This document shows, piece by piece, positions 25,275-36,263 of a DNA stretch of 64,000 nt. The stretch comes from Rhodocyclales bacterium GT-UBC (GTDB taxonomy: Bacteria > Pseudomonadota > Gammaproteobacteria > Burkholderiales > Rhodocyclaceae). Each line of letters opens with the position of its first letter. The first letter of the stretch is position 1. The stretch is from positions 1 through 64,000 of the forward strand of contig QXPY01000017.1 in assembly GCA_003583745.1 (NCBI GenBank), written 5' to 3'. A model generated the notes under the pieces. The model was given only the letters and a program-made list of their open reading frames with translations, had not been told where the DNA came from and searched no databases. Position numbers and translations under genes: made by a program.

Positions 25275-26390
25275 CTAGAAGGACTCGTCGGCGCGCAGGA
25301 AGCGCCACTGCCCGAGCTGCAGATCGCCCAGTTTGACGTGGCCGATACGGACCCGCTTCAAGCCGATGACGCGCAAGCCGACCAGTTCGCACATACGACG
25401 GATCTGCCGCTTCTTGCCTTCCTTGAGGATGAAATGCAGCTGATCCTCGTTGAGTTGTTTGACTCGAGCCGGCCGCAACGCCTTGCCATCGAGTTCCAGG
25501 CCGTGATTGAGCAACTGCAGGCCGTTCGGAATCATCTCGCCGGCAACCCGCACCAGATACTCCTTCTCGACCTGGCTATCGTCGCCGATCAATTTGCGGG
25601 CCACCCGGCCATCCTGGGTCAGCACCAGCAAACCGGTCGAATCGATATCGAGACGGCCCGATGGCGCGAGACCACGCAGCATCCACGGTTTGAACTCCGG
25701 ATCGCCGGACTGCCGCACCTGGTTTTCCGCCGTGATCAGCGTGATCGCCGGCGTAAAACCCGGTTCCGGCTGGCCGGAAACGTAACCTACCGGCTTGTTG
25801 AGCAGCACGGTAACCTGCTTGGCCTGATCCTTCTCGGCTTCCTTGGTAATCGAGATCTTGGCCTCCGGATCGATCCGGGTCCCCAATTCGACCACCTGCT
25901 GGCCATCGACGAACACCCAGCCGCGTTCGATCCACAGGTCGGCCTCGCGACGCGAACACAGACCGCGCTCCGACATCACTTTGGACAAACGGGTACCTTC
26001 CGGCGGCGGGCCTTCACGCACCACCGGCGGACGCGGTGCCGGTTTGGCCTTGGCCGCAAGCGCCGGACGTTCCGCCGAAGCAGACGACTTGGCGGCCTGC
26101 TTGCCGGCAGCCGACTGCCGCGGCGCTATGCCGCCGCCCCGTACCGGCTTCTTGTACGGATCGCGTTCGGGCGTTGCCGCCGACTTGCGGACACTCAATG
26201 TGCCAGCCGGCTTTTCCCGCACCTCGGGGGCAGCGTGGACAGGCGCCTGAGCAATCGGTTTTGCCTTCACCGGCTTCTTTTCAGCCGCCGGGGCGCTAGC
26301 GTCGGGCTTGCGCCACTTGGACCACGGATCGTCGCCGGCAGCCTCCTTCGAGGGCCGTCCCGATCGGGAATCGTGATCGGAACCGCTCAT
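25275..26390 (-). CDS. rluF: 23S rRNA pseudouridine synthase (RluF/RluB family) with a long basic N-terminal extension
   Basis: 371 residues. The S4 RNA-binding domain starts at [20 protein letters not shown] (about residue 135); the synthase domain has the catalytic Asp in [14 protein letters not shown] near residue 247 and the motif III region [20 protein letters not shown]. The segment RRMCELVG with [20 protein letters not shown] fits RluF better than RluB/RluE. About 130 N-terminal residues are a low-complexity Lys/Ala/Pro tail, probably disordered and RNA-binding, absent from E. coli RluF. Its start overlaps the FKBP stop (ATGA). Confidence 0.85.
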   Translation of the reverse strand: MSGSDHDSRSGRPSKEAAGDDPWSKWRKPDASAPAAEKKPVKAKPIAQAPVHAAPEVREKPAGTLSVRKSAATPERDPYKKPVRGGGIAPRQSAAGKQAAKSSASAERPALAAKAKPAPRPPVVREGPPPEGTRLSKVMSERGLCSRREADLWIERGWVFVDGQQVVELGTRIDPEAKISITKEAEKDQAKQVTVLLNKPVGYVSGQPEPGFTPAITLITAENQVRQSGDPEFKPWMLRGLAPSGRLDIDSTGLLVLTQDGRVARKLIGDDSQVEKEYLVRVAGEMIPNGLQLLNHGLELDGKALRPARVKQLNEDQLHFILKEGKKRQIRRMCELVGLRVIGLKRVRIGHVKLGDLQLGQWRFLRADESF

Positions 26391-26731
26391 TGCACGTCGA
26401 GCAGTTCAACCTCGAAGACCAGCGTCGCGTTCGGCGGGATCACGCCACCGGCGCCGCGGGCGCCATAACCGAGTTGCGGCGGAATAGTCAGTTTGCGCGT
26501 ACCGCCCACCTTCATGCCCTGAACGCCTTCGTCCCAACCGGCGATGACGTGGCGCTGGCCAAGCGGAAAATCGAAGGGATCGTTGCGGTCCTTGCTCGAA
26601 TCGAATTTGCTGCCATTGGTCAGCCAGCCGGTGTAGTGGACGATGACATGATCGCCCGCCTTGGCTTCGGCACCTTCGCCGACGACGGTATCTTCGTAAA
26701 TAAGGCCGGAGGCCGTGGTGATTTCAGCCAT
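26387..26731 (-). CDS. FKBP-type peptidyl-prolyl isomerase
   Basis: 114 residues, a single FKBP domain. [20 protein letters not shown], then [20 protein letters not shown] and [20 protein letters not shown] carry the residues lining the proline pocket (Tyr, Phe, Asp, Trp, Tyr, Phe). There is no signal peptide, so it should be cytoplasmic. AGGAG stands seven bases before the ATG at 26731. It is co-translated with the rluF-like gene and divergent from rplU. Confidence 0.93.
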   Translation of the reverse strand: MAEITTASGLIYEDTVVGEGAEAKAGDHVIVHYTGWLTNGSKFDSSKDRNDPFDFPLGQRHVIAGWDEGVQGMKVGGTRKLTIPPQLGYGARGAGGVIPPNATLVFEVELLDVQ

Positions 26732-26851
26732 GCTGAGCTCCTGATTTGCCGAGCCGCTTCGGCTCGCCTGCCTCCGATCCACTCTGTGCAAGGGATGCCG
26801 GAGAACGGGTGTTAAAAGGCCAAAAGTCTACCACAACGCAAAGACAAGACT

Positions 26852-26879
26852 TTGACTTGTCAGGAATTTTCCGTATAAT
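26852..26879 (+). promoter_or_regulatory. Sigma70 promoter of the rplU-rpmA-obgE operon
   Basis: TTGACT (26852-26857) and a perfect TATAAT (26874-26879) with 16 bases between them, about 48 bases before the rplU start. A strong promoter would be expected for ribosomal protein genes. Confidence 0.8.
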
Positions 26880-26926
26880 GCACGGCTCTTTGCAGTACCC
26901 TTTGGTTTATTTTCGGAGTCCAACCC

Positions 26927-27238
26927 ATGTATGCGGTCATAAAAACCGGCGGTAAGCAGTATCGCGTTACCAATGGTCTAAAACTTAAAGTAGAACAGAT
27001 ACCGGCAGACGTTGGCGCAGAAGTTACCCTTGACCAGGTCCTGATGGCAGGCGAAGGCGAGTCGGTAAAGATCGGCGCTCCCTTCCTTGCTGGCGCCACC
27101 GTCAAGGCTACCGTGATTTCCCACGGCCGCCACGACAAGGTCAAGATCTTCAAGATGCGTCGTCGTAAGCACTACCAGAAGCATCAAGGCCATCGTCAGA
27201 ACTACACCGAACTGCGCATCGATTCGATCGCTGCCTAA
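26927..27238 (+). CDS. rplU: 50S ribosomal protein L21
   Basis: 103 residues: [20 protein letters not shown] at the start and [19 protein letters not shown] near the end are the L21 signatures. It binds 23S rRNA in the large subunit. First gene of rplU-rpmA-obgE, 17 bases before rpmA, with a CGGAG ribosome site. Confidence 0.98.
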   Translation: MYAVIKTGGKQYRVTNGLKLKVEQIPADVGAEVTLDQVLMAGEGESVKIGAPFLAGATVKATVISHGRHDKVKIFKMRRRKHYQKHQGHRQNYTELRIDSIAA

Positions 27239-27255
27239 GTTAAGGAGCTAACTAA

Positions 27256-27519
27256 ATGGCACACAAAAAAGCAGGCGGTAGTTCACGTAACGGCCGCGAC
27301 TCACAAGCCCAACGACTGGGCGTCAAGCGCTACGGCGGTCAATTCGTCCTGGCTGGCAACATCATCGTTCGTCAGCGCGGCACCGAATTCCACCCGGGCG
27401 AAAACGTCGGCTGCGGCAAGGATCACACCCTGTTCGCACTCAAGGACGGCGTCGTTCAGTTCGCCATCAAGGGCGAAAAGAAGCGTCGCGTCGTGACCAT
27501 CGTTCCGGCCGCCGAATAA
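27256..27519 (+). CDS. rpmA: 50S ribosomal protein L27
   Basis: 87 residues starting [20 protein letters not shown], the L27 N-terminal arm that reaches the peptidyl-transferase centre; there is no extra N-terminal peptide of the kind cleaved by Prp in Firmicutes. TAAGGAG precedes the ATG. A hairpin with a short T run follows before obgE. Confidence 0.98.
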   Translation: MAHKKAGGSSRNGRDSQAQRLGVKRYGGQFVLAGNIIVRQRGTEFHPGENVGCGKDHTLFALKDGVVQFAIKGEKKRRVVTIVPAAE

Positions 27520-27541
27520 GTTCGGCTCGGCGGGAACCCAA

Positions 27542-27568
27542 AGCCCTATCCGCCGGATAGGGCTTTTT
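27542..27568 (+). terminator. Intra-operon terminator or attenuator between rpmA and obgE
   Basis: AGCCCTATCC (27542-27551) and GGATAGGGCT (27555-27564) form a perfect 10-bp stem followed by TTTT. It would let most transcription stop after the ribosomal genes and some continue into obgE. Confidence 0.75.
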
Positions 27569-27577
27569 ACTTTGTAG

Positions 27578-28678
<1,101 letters not shown>

Positions 28679-28680
28679 GC

Positions 28681-29802
28681 ATGCACACCACCCGCCTCGC
28701 CTCCGCCCAACGCCTTGTCGTCAAAGTCGGCTCGGCCCTGGTCACCAACAACGGCACCGGGCTCGACCTGGCCGCCATCGAGGACTGGGCGCGCCAGATC
28801 AGCGTACTGCGCGAACAAGGCAAACAGGTGGTTCTGGTCTCCTCCGGCGCCATCGCCTGCGGCATGCAGCGCCTGGGCTGGGCCAAGCGGCCGAAATCGG
28901 TCCATGAGCTACAAGCCGCTGCCGCCGTCGGCCAAATGGGCCTCGTCCAGGTCTACGAAGGCGCCTTCTCGAAATACAAGCTGCAAACCGCGCAGATCCT
29001 GCTCACCCACGATGATCTGGCTGACCGCAAGCGCTACCTGAACGCCCGCTCGACACTGACCACCCTGCTCGAACTCGGCGTCGTGCCGATCATCAACGAG
29101 AACGACACCGTCGTCACCGACGAGATCAAATTCGGCGACAACGATACGCTGGGCGCCCTGGTGGCCAACCTGATCGAGGCCGACGCCCTGATCATCCTGA
29201 CCGACCAGATCGGCCTATTTACCGCCGACCCGCGCAAGGACCCGAATGCCACGCTGATCAGCGAGGCGACAGCCGGTGACGAGACCCTGGAAGCCATGGC
29301 CGGTGGCGCCGGCACCCGCATCGGTACCGGCGGCATGATCACCAAGGTCATCGCTGCCAAACGCGCCGCCCGCAGCGGCGCCCATACCGCCATCGCCAGC
29401 GGCCGCGAAAGCGACCCGATCGTTCGCCTCAGCCGCGGTGAAGCTGTCGGTACATTGCTCGTTTCGCACACCCCGCCGCTCGCAGCTCGCAAGCAATGGC
29501 TGGCCGACCACCTGCAACTCGCTGGCAAGCTGCTGCTCGACGAAGGCGCTGTCCAGGCCCTCAAGGCCGGCAAAAGTCTGTTGCCGGTCGGCGTCATCGC
29601 CAGCGAAGGCGAGTTCGAACGCGGTGCCGCCGTCGCCTGCATCAGCCCGGATGGCATTGAAATCGCCCGCGGACTGAGCAATTACGGTAGCGGTGAAACA
29701 CGACTGATTGCCCGAAAATCGACCACCGAAATCGAAGACTTGCTCGGCTATGTCGATGAACCGGAAATCATCCACCGCGACAATCTGATATTGATCAGCT
29801 AA
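28681..29802 (+). CDS. proB: Glutamate 5-kinase
   Basis: 373 residues. The amino-acid kinase domain ([68 protein letters not shown]) is followed by a PUA domain from about residue 275, the full-length form found in E. coli. It makes glutamyl-5-phosphate, the first step of proline synthesis, and is normally inhibited by proline. Coupled to obgE with a two-base gap, an order common in betaproteobacteria. A strong terminator follows. Confidence 0.97.
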   Translation: MHTTRLASAQRLVVKVGSALVTNNGTGLDLAAIEDWARQISVLREQGKQVVLVSSGAIACGMQRLGWAKRPKSVHELQAAAAVGQMGLVQVYEGAFSKYKLQTAQILLTHDDLADRKRYLNARSTLTTLLELGVVPIINENDTVVTDEIKFGDNDTLGALVANLIEADALIILTDQIGLFTADPRKDPNATLISEATAGDETLEAMAGGAGTRIGTGGMITKVIAAKRAARSGAHTAIASGRESDPIVRLSRGEAVGTLLVSHTPPLAARKQWLADHLQLAGKLLLDEGAVQALKAGKSLLPVGVIASEGEFERGAAVACISPDGIEIARGLSNYGSGETRLIARKSTTEIEDLLGYVDEPEIIHRDNLILIS

Positions 29803-29821
29803 AAATCAAGCCGTATTCGAT

Positions 29822-29847
29822 AGCCCCGCATTGCGGGGCTTTTTTTC
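29822..29847 (+). terminator. Terminator of the rplU-rpmA-obgE-proB operon
   Basis: AGCCCCGC (29822-29829) and GCGGGGCT (29833-29840) with a three-base loop, followed by a run of T. Confidence 0.9.
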
Positions 29848-29882
29848 ACCTGCTCCGCCCGTCATCAAATCGAAGGCAATAA

Positions 29883-29906
29883 AAAAGGGTGCCGAAGCAC
29901 CCTTTT
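29883..29906 (-). terminator. Terminator of the porin gene
   Basis: AAAAGGGTGC (29883-29892) and GCACCCTTTT (29897-29906) form a 10-bp stem with a CGAA-type tetraloop. On the minus strand the T run follows the stem, just after the porin stop. Confidence 0.88.
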
Positions 29907-29931
29907 CTAGAACTGATCTGACTAAGTCAGA

Positions 29932-31077
29932 TTAGAACTGGTGACGCAGACCCAGGGTGAAACCTTGCTGGAACGGGTTGGCGGTAGCAGCCAGGCCGTT
30001 GTTGGAAGCATCGGTCGTACCCATGATGGTGCCAGCACGAGCAACGTTGGCATCGATCAGAGAGTAAGCGGTGTAGAAGTTGGTGCGCTTGGACAGAGCG
30101 TAGTCAGCACCGAAAGCGTACTGGGTAGCTTGACCACGGAGGCCAGACTTGGCTTCGCCGTTGTAGTCGGAGTAGGTAACCGACGACTTCAGAGAGATCT
30201 TGCCGACCGGAACGGTCACGCCCAGCATGTAAGCGCTGGTGGTGGCATCGCCTTGGGCCAGGCTGGAGTCAACAACGTTGTACTGAGCCATGGCGTGCAG
30301 CTTGGCAACCTTGGCATCGAAGGTACCGGCCAGGGTGAAGTTATCAACAGACTTGGCGGTGGTGTTCGGAACAGCAGAACCGATAGCGATACGGTGAACG
30401 TTGAAACCAACATTAACCGGGCCGCCGACGTACTGAACCAAACCAGCGTAAACGGTGTTGTTACGGGCGTTGTTGTTTGCGTTTTCAGCGGTGGCAGCAT
30501 CGCTGACGCCAACGGCGTTGGCGTAAGCCAGGGTAACATTCACGCCACCGAAGGACGGCGAGATGTAAGCAACAGCGTTGTCAACGCGAACCGGATCCAG
30601 CAGGCCATCAACACCAGAGCCAGAGCTGAAAACGTTGCGCATTTCGGCAACGGTACCAGCGCCGAACGGATCAGCACCAGCGGTCAGGTTCCAGTACGGG
30701 GTGTACAGACGACCGGCAACGGCGGTACCGAAGTTACCAGCCAGACCGACGTAAGCTTGACGACCGTAGGTACGGCCACCTTGGTTGTTGGTGGCAGAGC
30801 TGCCATCAAAGTTGAAACCTTGTTCCAGCAGGAAAACAGCCTTCAGGCCGTTGCCCAGATCTTCGACGCCCTTGAAGCCCAGACGGTTGCCAGCGGAGTT
30901 ACCGGTGTCGATCGAGGAACGGGTCTTGGAGTTAGCACCGGTCAGCTTGTTTTCAGCATCCCAACGATAGGTGTAGCCAGCATCAACGGAACCGTAGATG
31001 GTGACGTTGGACTGTGCGAAAGCAGCGGTAGAGGCCAGGCCAGCAACAGCCAGAGCGATGATTTTCTTTTGCATCAA
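29932..31077 (-). CDS. General porin (Gram-negative porin family)
   Basis: 381 residues: signal peptide ending in ASTAAFAQ, then SNVTIYGSVDAGYTYRWD, the standard opening of betaproteobacterial 16-stranded trimeric porins (Omp32/OpcP type), and a C-terminal ...QGFTLGLRHQF with the terminal Phe required for outer-membrane insertion. NLTAGADPFGAGTVAEMRNV and GVEDLGNGLKAVFLLEQGF are family landmarks; loop 3 lies around residues 120-140. Codon choice is narrower than in neighbouring genes, as expected for a very abundant protein. AAGGAG precedes the ATG. A terminator ends it and the 169-base gap upstream should hold its promoter. Confidence 0.94.
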   Translation of the reverse strand: MMQKKIIALAVAGLASTAAFAQSNVTIYGSVDAGYTYRWDAENKLTGANSKTRSSIDTGNSAGNRLGFKGVEDLGNGLKAVFLLEQGFNFDGSSATNNQGGRTYGRQAYVGLAGNFGTAVAGRLYTPYWNLTAGADPFGAGTVAEMRNVFSSGSGVDGLLDPVRVDNAVAYISPSFGGVNVTLAYANAVGVSDAATAENANNNARNNTVYAGLVQYVGGPVNVGFNVHRIAIGSAVPNTTAKSVDNFTLAGTFDAKVAKLHAMAQYNVVDSSLAQGDATTSAYMLGVTVPVGKISLKSSVTYSDYNGEAKSGLRGQATQYAFGADYALSKRTNFYTAYSLIDANVARAGTIMGTTDASNNGLAATANPFQQGFTLGLRHQF

Positions 31078-31223
31078 AAATCTCCTTAGTGGTTAGTTTT
31101 TAATCTGATCTTGCGAACCGATTAAGCTTTACCTCTCGGATTGAGAAGTTGGGCCTGATTGTCGCAAAGAGCGGAAGCCGCTAGCAACGTGTGTTTATCC
31201 CGAGACTATGCTTCCGTAAAGTT

Positions 31224-31243
31224 TTGTTGTTTCGACGCAACAA
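31224..31243 (-). terminator. Possible weak terminator after trpC
   Basis: TTGTTG (31224-31229) and CAACAA (31238-31243) form a six-bp AT-rich stem a few bases past the trpC stop. On the minus strand it is followed by AACTTT, so the T run is short. Confidence 0.35.
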
Positions 31244-31246
31244 TGT

Positions 31247-32035
31247 TTAGGCAAAAAGACGGGCCAACTCCAGCCCGGGCTCCGGCGCACGCATGAAGGC
31301 CTCGCCAACCAGGAAGCCATTGACCCGATTGGCCCGCATCAAGGCGACATCGTCCGGCGTCAGGATGCCGCTCTCGGTAATGACGATCCGCTCGCCGCCA
31401 ATGCGTTCCAGCAAGCCGAGCGTCGTATCGAGCGTTACATCAAAGGTCCGCAGATTGCGGTTGTTGATGCCCAGCAGAGGCGTCTGCAATTGCAGTGCCG
31501 CTTCCAGTTCCTCTGCGTTATGGACCTCGACCAGGACCGCCATGCCAAGGCCGTGCGCCAGGGATTCCAGTTCGCGCATTTGAGCCAAGCTCAGGGCCGC
31601 GGCAATCAACAAGATGCAATCCGCCCCCATCGCCCGGGCTTCGACCACCTGATAAGGATCGACCATGAAATCCTTGCGCAGGACCGGCAAGGCGCAAGCA
31701 GCGCGCGCCGTCTGCAGATACTCAGGGGCACCCTGAAAATACTGACGATCAGTCAGCACCGAAAGACAGGCCGCACCGTGCGCCTCGTAGCTGCGGGCAA
31801 TATCGGCCGGGTGAAAATCCGGGCGGATCACCCCTTTCGACGGACTGGCCTTCTTGATCTCGGCAATGACAGCCGGCAAGCCGGCCGCAATCTTGTTGCG
31901 GATTGCGCCGACGAAATCGCGCGGTTGCGACTGCGCCGCCGCCTCGGCTTCGACGACGGAGAGCGGTTTGGCCGCCAACGCCAATGCGATTTCTTCGTGC
32001 TTGGTGGCGACGATCTTGTTGAGGATATCGCTCAT
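31247..32035 (-). CDS. trpC: Indole-3-glycerol phosphate synthase
   Basis: 262 residues, monofunctional (no fused TrpF). [20 protein letters not shown] is the classic IGPS loop with the catalytic Lys; [22 protein letters not shown] and [12 protein letters not shown], then ESGIL, are the remaining active-site segments. Converts CdRP to indole-glycerol phosphate. The ATG shares one base with the trpD stop (TGATG). Last gene of trpGDC. trpF, trpB and trpA are not in the window. Confidence 0.97.
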   Translation of the reverse strand: MSDILNKIVATKHEEIALALAAKPLSVVEAEAAAQSQPRDFVGAIRNKIAAGLPAVIAEIKKASPSKGVIRPDFHPADIARSYEAHGAACLSVLTDRQYFQGAPEYLQTARAACALPVLRKDFMVDPYQVVEARAMGADCILLIAAALSLAQMRELESLAHGLGMAVLVEVHNAEELEAALQLQTPLLGINNRNLRTFDVTLDTTLGLLERIGGERIVITESGILTPDDVALMRANRVNGFLVGEAFMRAPEPGLELARLFA

Positions 32036-33063
32036 CACTTACCCCCCAGGCGGCGAGTACATTGCACGAACTGGTCGAGCCGGTCACGCGCCGAACCATT
32101 GGCGATCGCCTCGCGGGCCAAGGCAATCCCGTCGCCGATACTGGCGGCAACATTCGCCACGTAGAGTGCCGCGCCGGCGTTCAGGCAAACAATCTCGCGA
32201 GCCGCTCCCGGCTTGTTGTCGAGCACGCCGAGCATGGTTTCCCGTGACGCTTCAGCACCATCGACGCGCAGATGACGCAGCGACATCATCTGCAAGCCGA
32301 AATCTTCCGGATGCAATTCGTACTCGCGGACCTGGCCGTCTTTCAGCTCGCCGACCAGGGTAGCGGCACCCAATGAAATTTCGTCCAGACCGTCCTTGCC
32401 ATGCACAACGAGGACGCGCTCCGCCCCCAGACGTTGCATGACGCGAACCTGAATCCCGACCAGATCGGGATGGAATACGCCCATCAGGGTATTGGGCGCG
32501 CCCGCCGGGTTGGTCAGCGGCCCGAGAATATTGAACAGGGTACGAACCCCCATTTCGCGACGCACCGGCGCGACGTGCTTCATGGCGCTGTGATGATTGG
32601 GCGCGAACATGAAACCGATCCCGGTTTCCTCGACACAGGCAGCCACCTGTTCGGGGGTAAGCATGATGTTGGCACCGAGCGCCTCCAAAACGTCAGCGCT
32701 GCCGGAACTGGAAGAAACGCTGCGCCCGCCGTGCTTGGCCACCTTGGCGCCGGCTGCCGCGGCAACGAAGATGGAAGTCGTCGAAATATTGAAGCTGTGC
32801 GCCGAGTCGCCGCCGGTCCCGACGATATCGACAAAACGATTGTCGTACGGCACCTTGACCGGCGTCGCCAGTTCGCGCATGACGCTGGCGGCGGCGGCAA
32901 TTTCACCGATAGTTTCCTTCTTGACGCGCAGCCCGGTGATGATCGAGGCAATCATCACCGGCGAAACCTCGCCGCTCATGATCTGGCGCATCAAGCCAAC
33001 CATCTCGTCGTGAAAGATCTCGCGGTGTTCGATGACGCGCTGCAATGCTTCTTGCGGGCTCAT
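32035..33063 (-). CDS. trpD: Anthranilate phosphoribosyltransferase
   Basis: 342 residues, not fused to TrpG. The PRPP-binding motif is [17 protein letters not shown] at about residues 80-96; [20 protein letters not shown] and [20 protein letters not shown] (anthranilate site) follow. Transfers phosphoribose to anthranilate. The start overlaps the trpG stop (ATGA) and the stop overlaps the trpC start, so the three genes are translationally coupled. Confidence 0.97.
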   Translation of the reverse strand: MSPQEALQRVIEHREIFHDEMVGLMRQIMSGEVSPVMIASIITGLRVKKETIGEIAAAASVMRELATPVKVPYDNRFVDIVGTGGDSAHSFNISTTSIFVAAAAGAKVAKHGGRSVSSSSGSADVLEALGANIMLTPEQVAACVEETGIGFMFAPNHHSAMKHVAPVRREMGVRTLFNILGPLTNPAGAPNTLMGVFHPDLVGIQVRVMQRLGAERVLVVHGKDGLDEISLGAATLVGELKDGQVREYELHPEDFGLQMMSLRHLRVDGAEASRETMLGVLDNKPGAAREIVCLNAGAALYVANVAASIGDGIALAREAIANGSARDRLDQFVQCTRRLGGK

Positions 33064-33632
33064 TGCTTGTGCTCCTCGAGGAAGTTCTTCAACAGGTCAT
33101 GGCCGCGCTCGGTGAGGATCGATTCCGGATGGAACTGCACCCCCTCGACCGCCAGCGTCTTGTGGCGCACCCCCATGATTTCGCCGTCCTCCGTCCAGGC
33201 GGTGATTTCCAGGCAATCCGGCAGGCTTTCGCGCTCGATGGCCAGCGAGTGGTAGCGGGTACAGGTCAGTGGATTGGGCAAGCCCTTGAAAACGCCGACA
33301 TCCTTGTGATGCACCGGCGACACCTTGCCGTGCATCAACTGCTTGGCATGTACCACCTTGCCGCCGAAGGCCTCGCCGATCGACTGGTGGCCAAGACAGA
33401 CGCCGAGCAGCGGAATCTTGCCGGCGAACTCGCGAATCGCCGCCAGCGAAATACCGGCCTGGGCCGGGGCGCAAGGACCGGGCGAGATCACCAGGTATTC
33501 CGGCTTGAGGCGGGCAATGTCGGCGAGGCTGATCGCGTCGTTGCGGTAAACCTGCACCTCCTGCCCCAACTCGCCAAAATACTGGACGATGTTGTAGGTA
33601 AAACTGTCGTAGTTGTCCACCATCAGGAGCAT
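33060..33632 (-). CDS. trpG: Anthranilate synthase component II (glutamine amidotransferase)
   Basis: 190 residues. [35 protein letters not shown], the nucleophile Cys in [17 protein letters not shown], and the His/Glu of the triad in EGVQFHPES near the C-terminus identify a TrpG/PabA-type class I amidotransferase. Its position before trpD says TrpG, although in many bacteria the same subunit also serves PabB. The partner TrpE is encoded about 16.6 kb away. AAGGAAG precedes the ATG. Confidence 0.95.
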   Translation of the reverse strand: MLLMVDNYDSFTYNIVQYFGELGQEVQVYRNDAISLADIARLKPEYLVISPGPCAPAQAGISLAAIREFAGKIPLLGVCLGHQSIGEAFGGKVVHAKQLMHGKVSPVHHKDVGVFKGLPNPLTCTRYHSLAIERESLPDCLEITAWTEDGEIMGVRHKTLAVEGVQFHPESILTERGHDLLKNFLEEHKQ

Positions 33633-33783
33633 GCTGTTTCTTCCTTGTTGGATTGGGGGTAAACGACAAATTCTACAACAAGGGAGCGCCCTGCCGCCCT
33701 GAACAAAGCGCGCCAAACCGTCCGTTTCGGCATGGCCGGACCAGTTTCAAGTTAAAATGCCGCCTTTCCTGCCGGACAACCCC

Positions 33784-34794
33784 ATGAACGCCGCCATTTC
33801 CATTCCCCCGCACAGCCTTTCCATCGTCGTCCCGTTCTATAACGAGGAAGACAACATTGCGCCGCTGGTCAAGCGCGTGCACGAGGCTCTGGTCGGCTAC
33901 GAACATCCGTGGGAACTGGTGCTGGTTGACGACGGCAGCAGCGATGCCACCGTCGAACGCGCCCTGCAATCGGCCGGCGAATTCGGCCCGCACGTGCGCA
34001 TCGTCGAACTGACCCGCAACTTCAAGCAGACCGCCGCCATGCAGGCCGGCATCGACGCGGCGCGCGGCGACGTCATTGTCACCATGGACGGCGACCTGCA
34101 GAACGATCCGATCGACATCCCGCGCATGGTCGCCCGCCTGCTCAACGAAGACCTCGACCTGGTCGCCGGCTGGCGCCAGAACCGCCAGGACGGCCTGTTC
34201 CTGCGCAAGATTCCGTCGAAAATCGCCAACCGGCTGATTGCCCGCCTGACCGGCGTCAAGCTGCGCGACTACGGCTGCAGCCTGAAAGCCTTCCGCGGCA
34301 GCGTCATCAAGAGCGTCCGCCTCTACGGCGAAATGCATCGTTTCATCCCGGCCTGGCTGGCCACCGTCACCACCCCGCGCCGCATCGCGCAGGAGCCGAC
34401 GACGCACCACGCCCGCACCGCCGGGGTCTCCAAGTACGGCATCTCGCGCACCTTCCGCGTCATCCTCGACCTCATCGCCGTCTACTTCTTCATGCGCTTC
34501 CGCGCCCGTCCCGGTCACTTCTTCGGCGGCATCGGCCTCGGCCTGACCGCCCTCTCCGGCCTGGTGCTCGGCTGGCTGGCCTGGGTCAAGTTCGGCCTCG
34601 GCGAACCGATCGGCGGCCGTCCGCTGCTCATCGTCGCCATCGGCGGCCTGATCGCCGGCGTACATTTCATCACCACCGGCGTGCTGGCCGAACTGCTCGC
34701 CCGCATCTACTTCGAATCCGGCACCATCCGCTCCTACTCGGCCCGTCCCGAGCGCGCCCTGGCGGCTGACGAAGGCTGGCACAAGCCGGCGTGA
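33784..34794 (+). CDS. Polyprenyl-phosphate glycosyltransferase (GT2, ArnC/GtrB/DPM1-like)
   Basis: 336 residues. The GT-A domain begins with LSIVVPFYNEEDNIAPLV and has VLVDDGSSDAT and VTMDGDLQNDP (the metal-binding Asp triad). TRNFKQTAAMQAGIDAARG and GCSLKAFRGSVIK match the DPM1/ArnC/GtrB group. Two membrane helices at about 233-300 anchor it, active side in the cytoplasm. Reaction by family: moves a sugar from a nucleotide sugar to undecaprenyl phosphate. ATG 33784 was preferred over 33757 because the latter overlaps a likely -10 box (TAAAAT). It overlaps the next gene (GTGA). Confidence 0.85.
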   Translation: MNAAISIPPHSLSIVVPFYNEEDNIAPLVKRVHEALVGYEHPWELVLVDDGSSDATVERALQSAGEFGPHVRIVELTRNFKQTAAMQAGIDAARGDVIVTMDGDLQNDPIDIPRMVARLLNEDLDLVAGWRQNRQDGLFLRKIPSKIANRLIARLTGVKLRDYGCSLKAFRGSVIKSVRLYGEMHRFIPAWLATVTTPRRIAQEPTTHHARTAGVSKYGISRTFRVILDLIAVYFFMRFRARPGHFFGGIGLGLTALSGLVLGWLAWVKFGLGEPIGGRPLLIVAIGGLIAGVHFITTGVLAELLARIYFESGTIRSYSARPERALAADEGWHKPA

Positions 34795-36263
34795 GCACAG
34801 CTGGCGCAAGCCGGGGCGGCGACCGCACCGGCGGCAGCATCCTGCTCGGCCTGACCCTGGCCCTGCTCGCCTGGCGTTTCTGGGTGATTCCGCAACTCGG
34901 CATCACGCTTTATGTAGACGAAGCGCAATACTGGACCTGGGCGCAACACCTCGACTGGGGCTACTTCTCCAAGCCCCCCGGTGTCGCCGCACTGATCGCG
35001 CTGTCTACCGCCTTGTTCGGCGACGGCATCCTCGGCGTCAAGGCCCTGGCCATGCTCTGCTATCCGGCCGCCGCCGCGGCCTGCTGGGCCATTGCCCGGC
35101 GCCTCTACGATGCGCGAACGGCCTTCTGGTCGGCTATCGCCATCCTGACGCTGCCCATGTTCAGCTGGCTGGGCCTGTTCGTGTCCACCGACGCCCTGCT
35201 CACCCTGTTCTGGACGCTCGCCCTGCTCGCCTACCTGCGGGCGCTCGATAGCGACGCCTGGCTCGACTGGCTGCTGCTCGGCCTGGTCTGCGGCCTGGGC
35301 CTGCTCTCCAAATACACCATGGCCGCCTGGCTGGGCGCCGCCTTCCTGCACCTGCTCGCCTTCCACCGGCGCCGCCTGGCGACGGCCAAGCCCTGGCTGG
35401 CAGCCGGCCTCGCCCTGCTGGTGCTAGCTCCGAACATCTACTGGAATTTCACCCACGACTTCCCGACCCTGAAGCACACCGCCGACATCACCCTCAACAA
35501 GAAGGCCGGCGGCGGCCTGCGCGCCGTCGGGGAGTTCTGGGCAGCACAATGGGTTTCGCTAGGACCGATCCTGGGCAGCATCTTCCTGGTCGTGCTGTTC
35601 CAGCTCAAGCAAAGCTGGCGCGACGAGCGCAGCCGACTCCTGCTCTGGTTCGCGCTACCGCTGTGGGCGGTGGTCTCCGCCCAGGCCTTCAAGAGCAGCG
35701 CCAATGCCAACTGGGCCGCCCCGGCCTTCGCGCCGGCCGCCATCGCCGCCGTCGCCTGGCTGCTGCAACGGGAGAAAAAACGCCTGCTGGTCATCGGCCT
35801 GGCGCTCAACCTGCTGCTCGTCGGCATCGTCTATTCCTGGCCCAAGCTGCTCGAACTGGCCAAGGTCAGCAACCCGGCCAAGCGCAATCCATTCACCCGC
35901 GCCCAGGGATGGGATCAGCTGGGCCGCGCACTGCGCCCGATCATGCAGGCTCATCCGGACAGCGTGCTGGTGGCCGACAACCGCACCCTGCTCGCCCACA
36001 TGCTCTACGAACTACGCGACCTGCAGCCGGCCGCCGCCAGCTGGAACCCGAGCGGCGAGGCGAGCGACCACTACAAGCTGACCACCGACCTGCGCCCCTG
36101 GGTCGGCAAGGATGCGATCCTGATCACCCAGGACCAGCCCGGCGAGGAATTCAGCCGCCGCTTCGCCAGCCTCGAACCGCTGGCCAATTTGCAGGCGCCG
36201 CTCGACAGCCTGACGACACGCGACATGAAGGTCTATCTGCTCCGTGGTTTCAAGGGCTACTGA
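34791..36263 (+). CDS. ArnT-like membrane glycosyltransferase (GT39/GT83)
   Basis: 490 residues with 10 or more membrane helices. The first periplasmic loop carries YVDEAQYWTWAQHLDWGYFS followed by KPPGVA, the Asp-Glu element and KPP motif of the ArnT/PMT superfamily that binds the lipid-phosphate sugar. SANANWAAPAF lies in a later loop. Reaction by family: transfers a sugar from undecaprenyl phosphate to a periplasmic acceptor such as lipid A or a protein. It starts with GTG overlapping the GT2 stop, so the preceding enzyme probably makes its donor. The donor sugar is not known. Confidence 0.85.
   Translation: MSTAGASRGGDRTGGSILLGLTLALLAWRFWVIPQLGITLYVDEAQYWTWAQHLDWGYFSKPPGVAALIALSTALFGDGILGVKALAMLCYPAAAAACWAIARRLYDARTAFWSAIAILTLPMFSWLGLFVSTDALLTLFWTLALLAYLRALDSDAWLDWLLLGLVCGLGLLSKYTMAAWLGAAFLHLLAFHRRRLATAKPWLAAGLALLVLAPNIYWNFTHDFPTLKHTADITLNKKAGGGLRAVGEFWAAQWVSLGPILGSIFLVVLFQLKQSWRDERSRLLLWFALPLWAVVSAQAFKSSANANWAAPAFAPAAIAAVAWLLQREKKRLLVIGLALNLLLVGIVYSWPKLLELAKVSNPAKRNPFTRAQGWDQLGRALRPIMQAHPDSVLVADNRTLLAHMLYELRDLQPAAASWNPSGEASDHYKLTTDLRPWVGKDAILITQDQPGEEFSRRFASLEPLANLQAPLDSLTTRDMKVYLLRGFKGY

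Noticed and set aside
29941..31089. Open frame of 382 codons opposite the major porin gene
   Set aside because: It is a mirror of the porin's biased codon use; the translation is a Val/Gly-rich string without any recognisable motif.
33757..33783. Earlier ATG for the GT2 gene
   Set aside because: It overlaps a likely -10 box (TAAAAT) and would add nine residues that do not resemble the family start.
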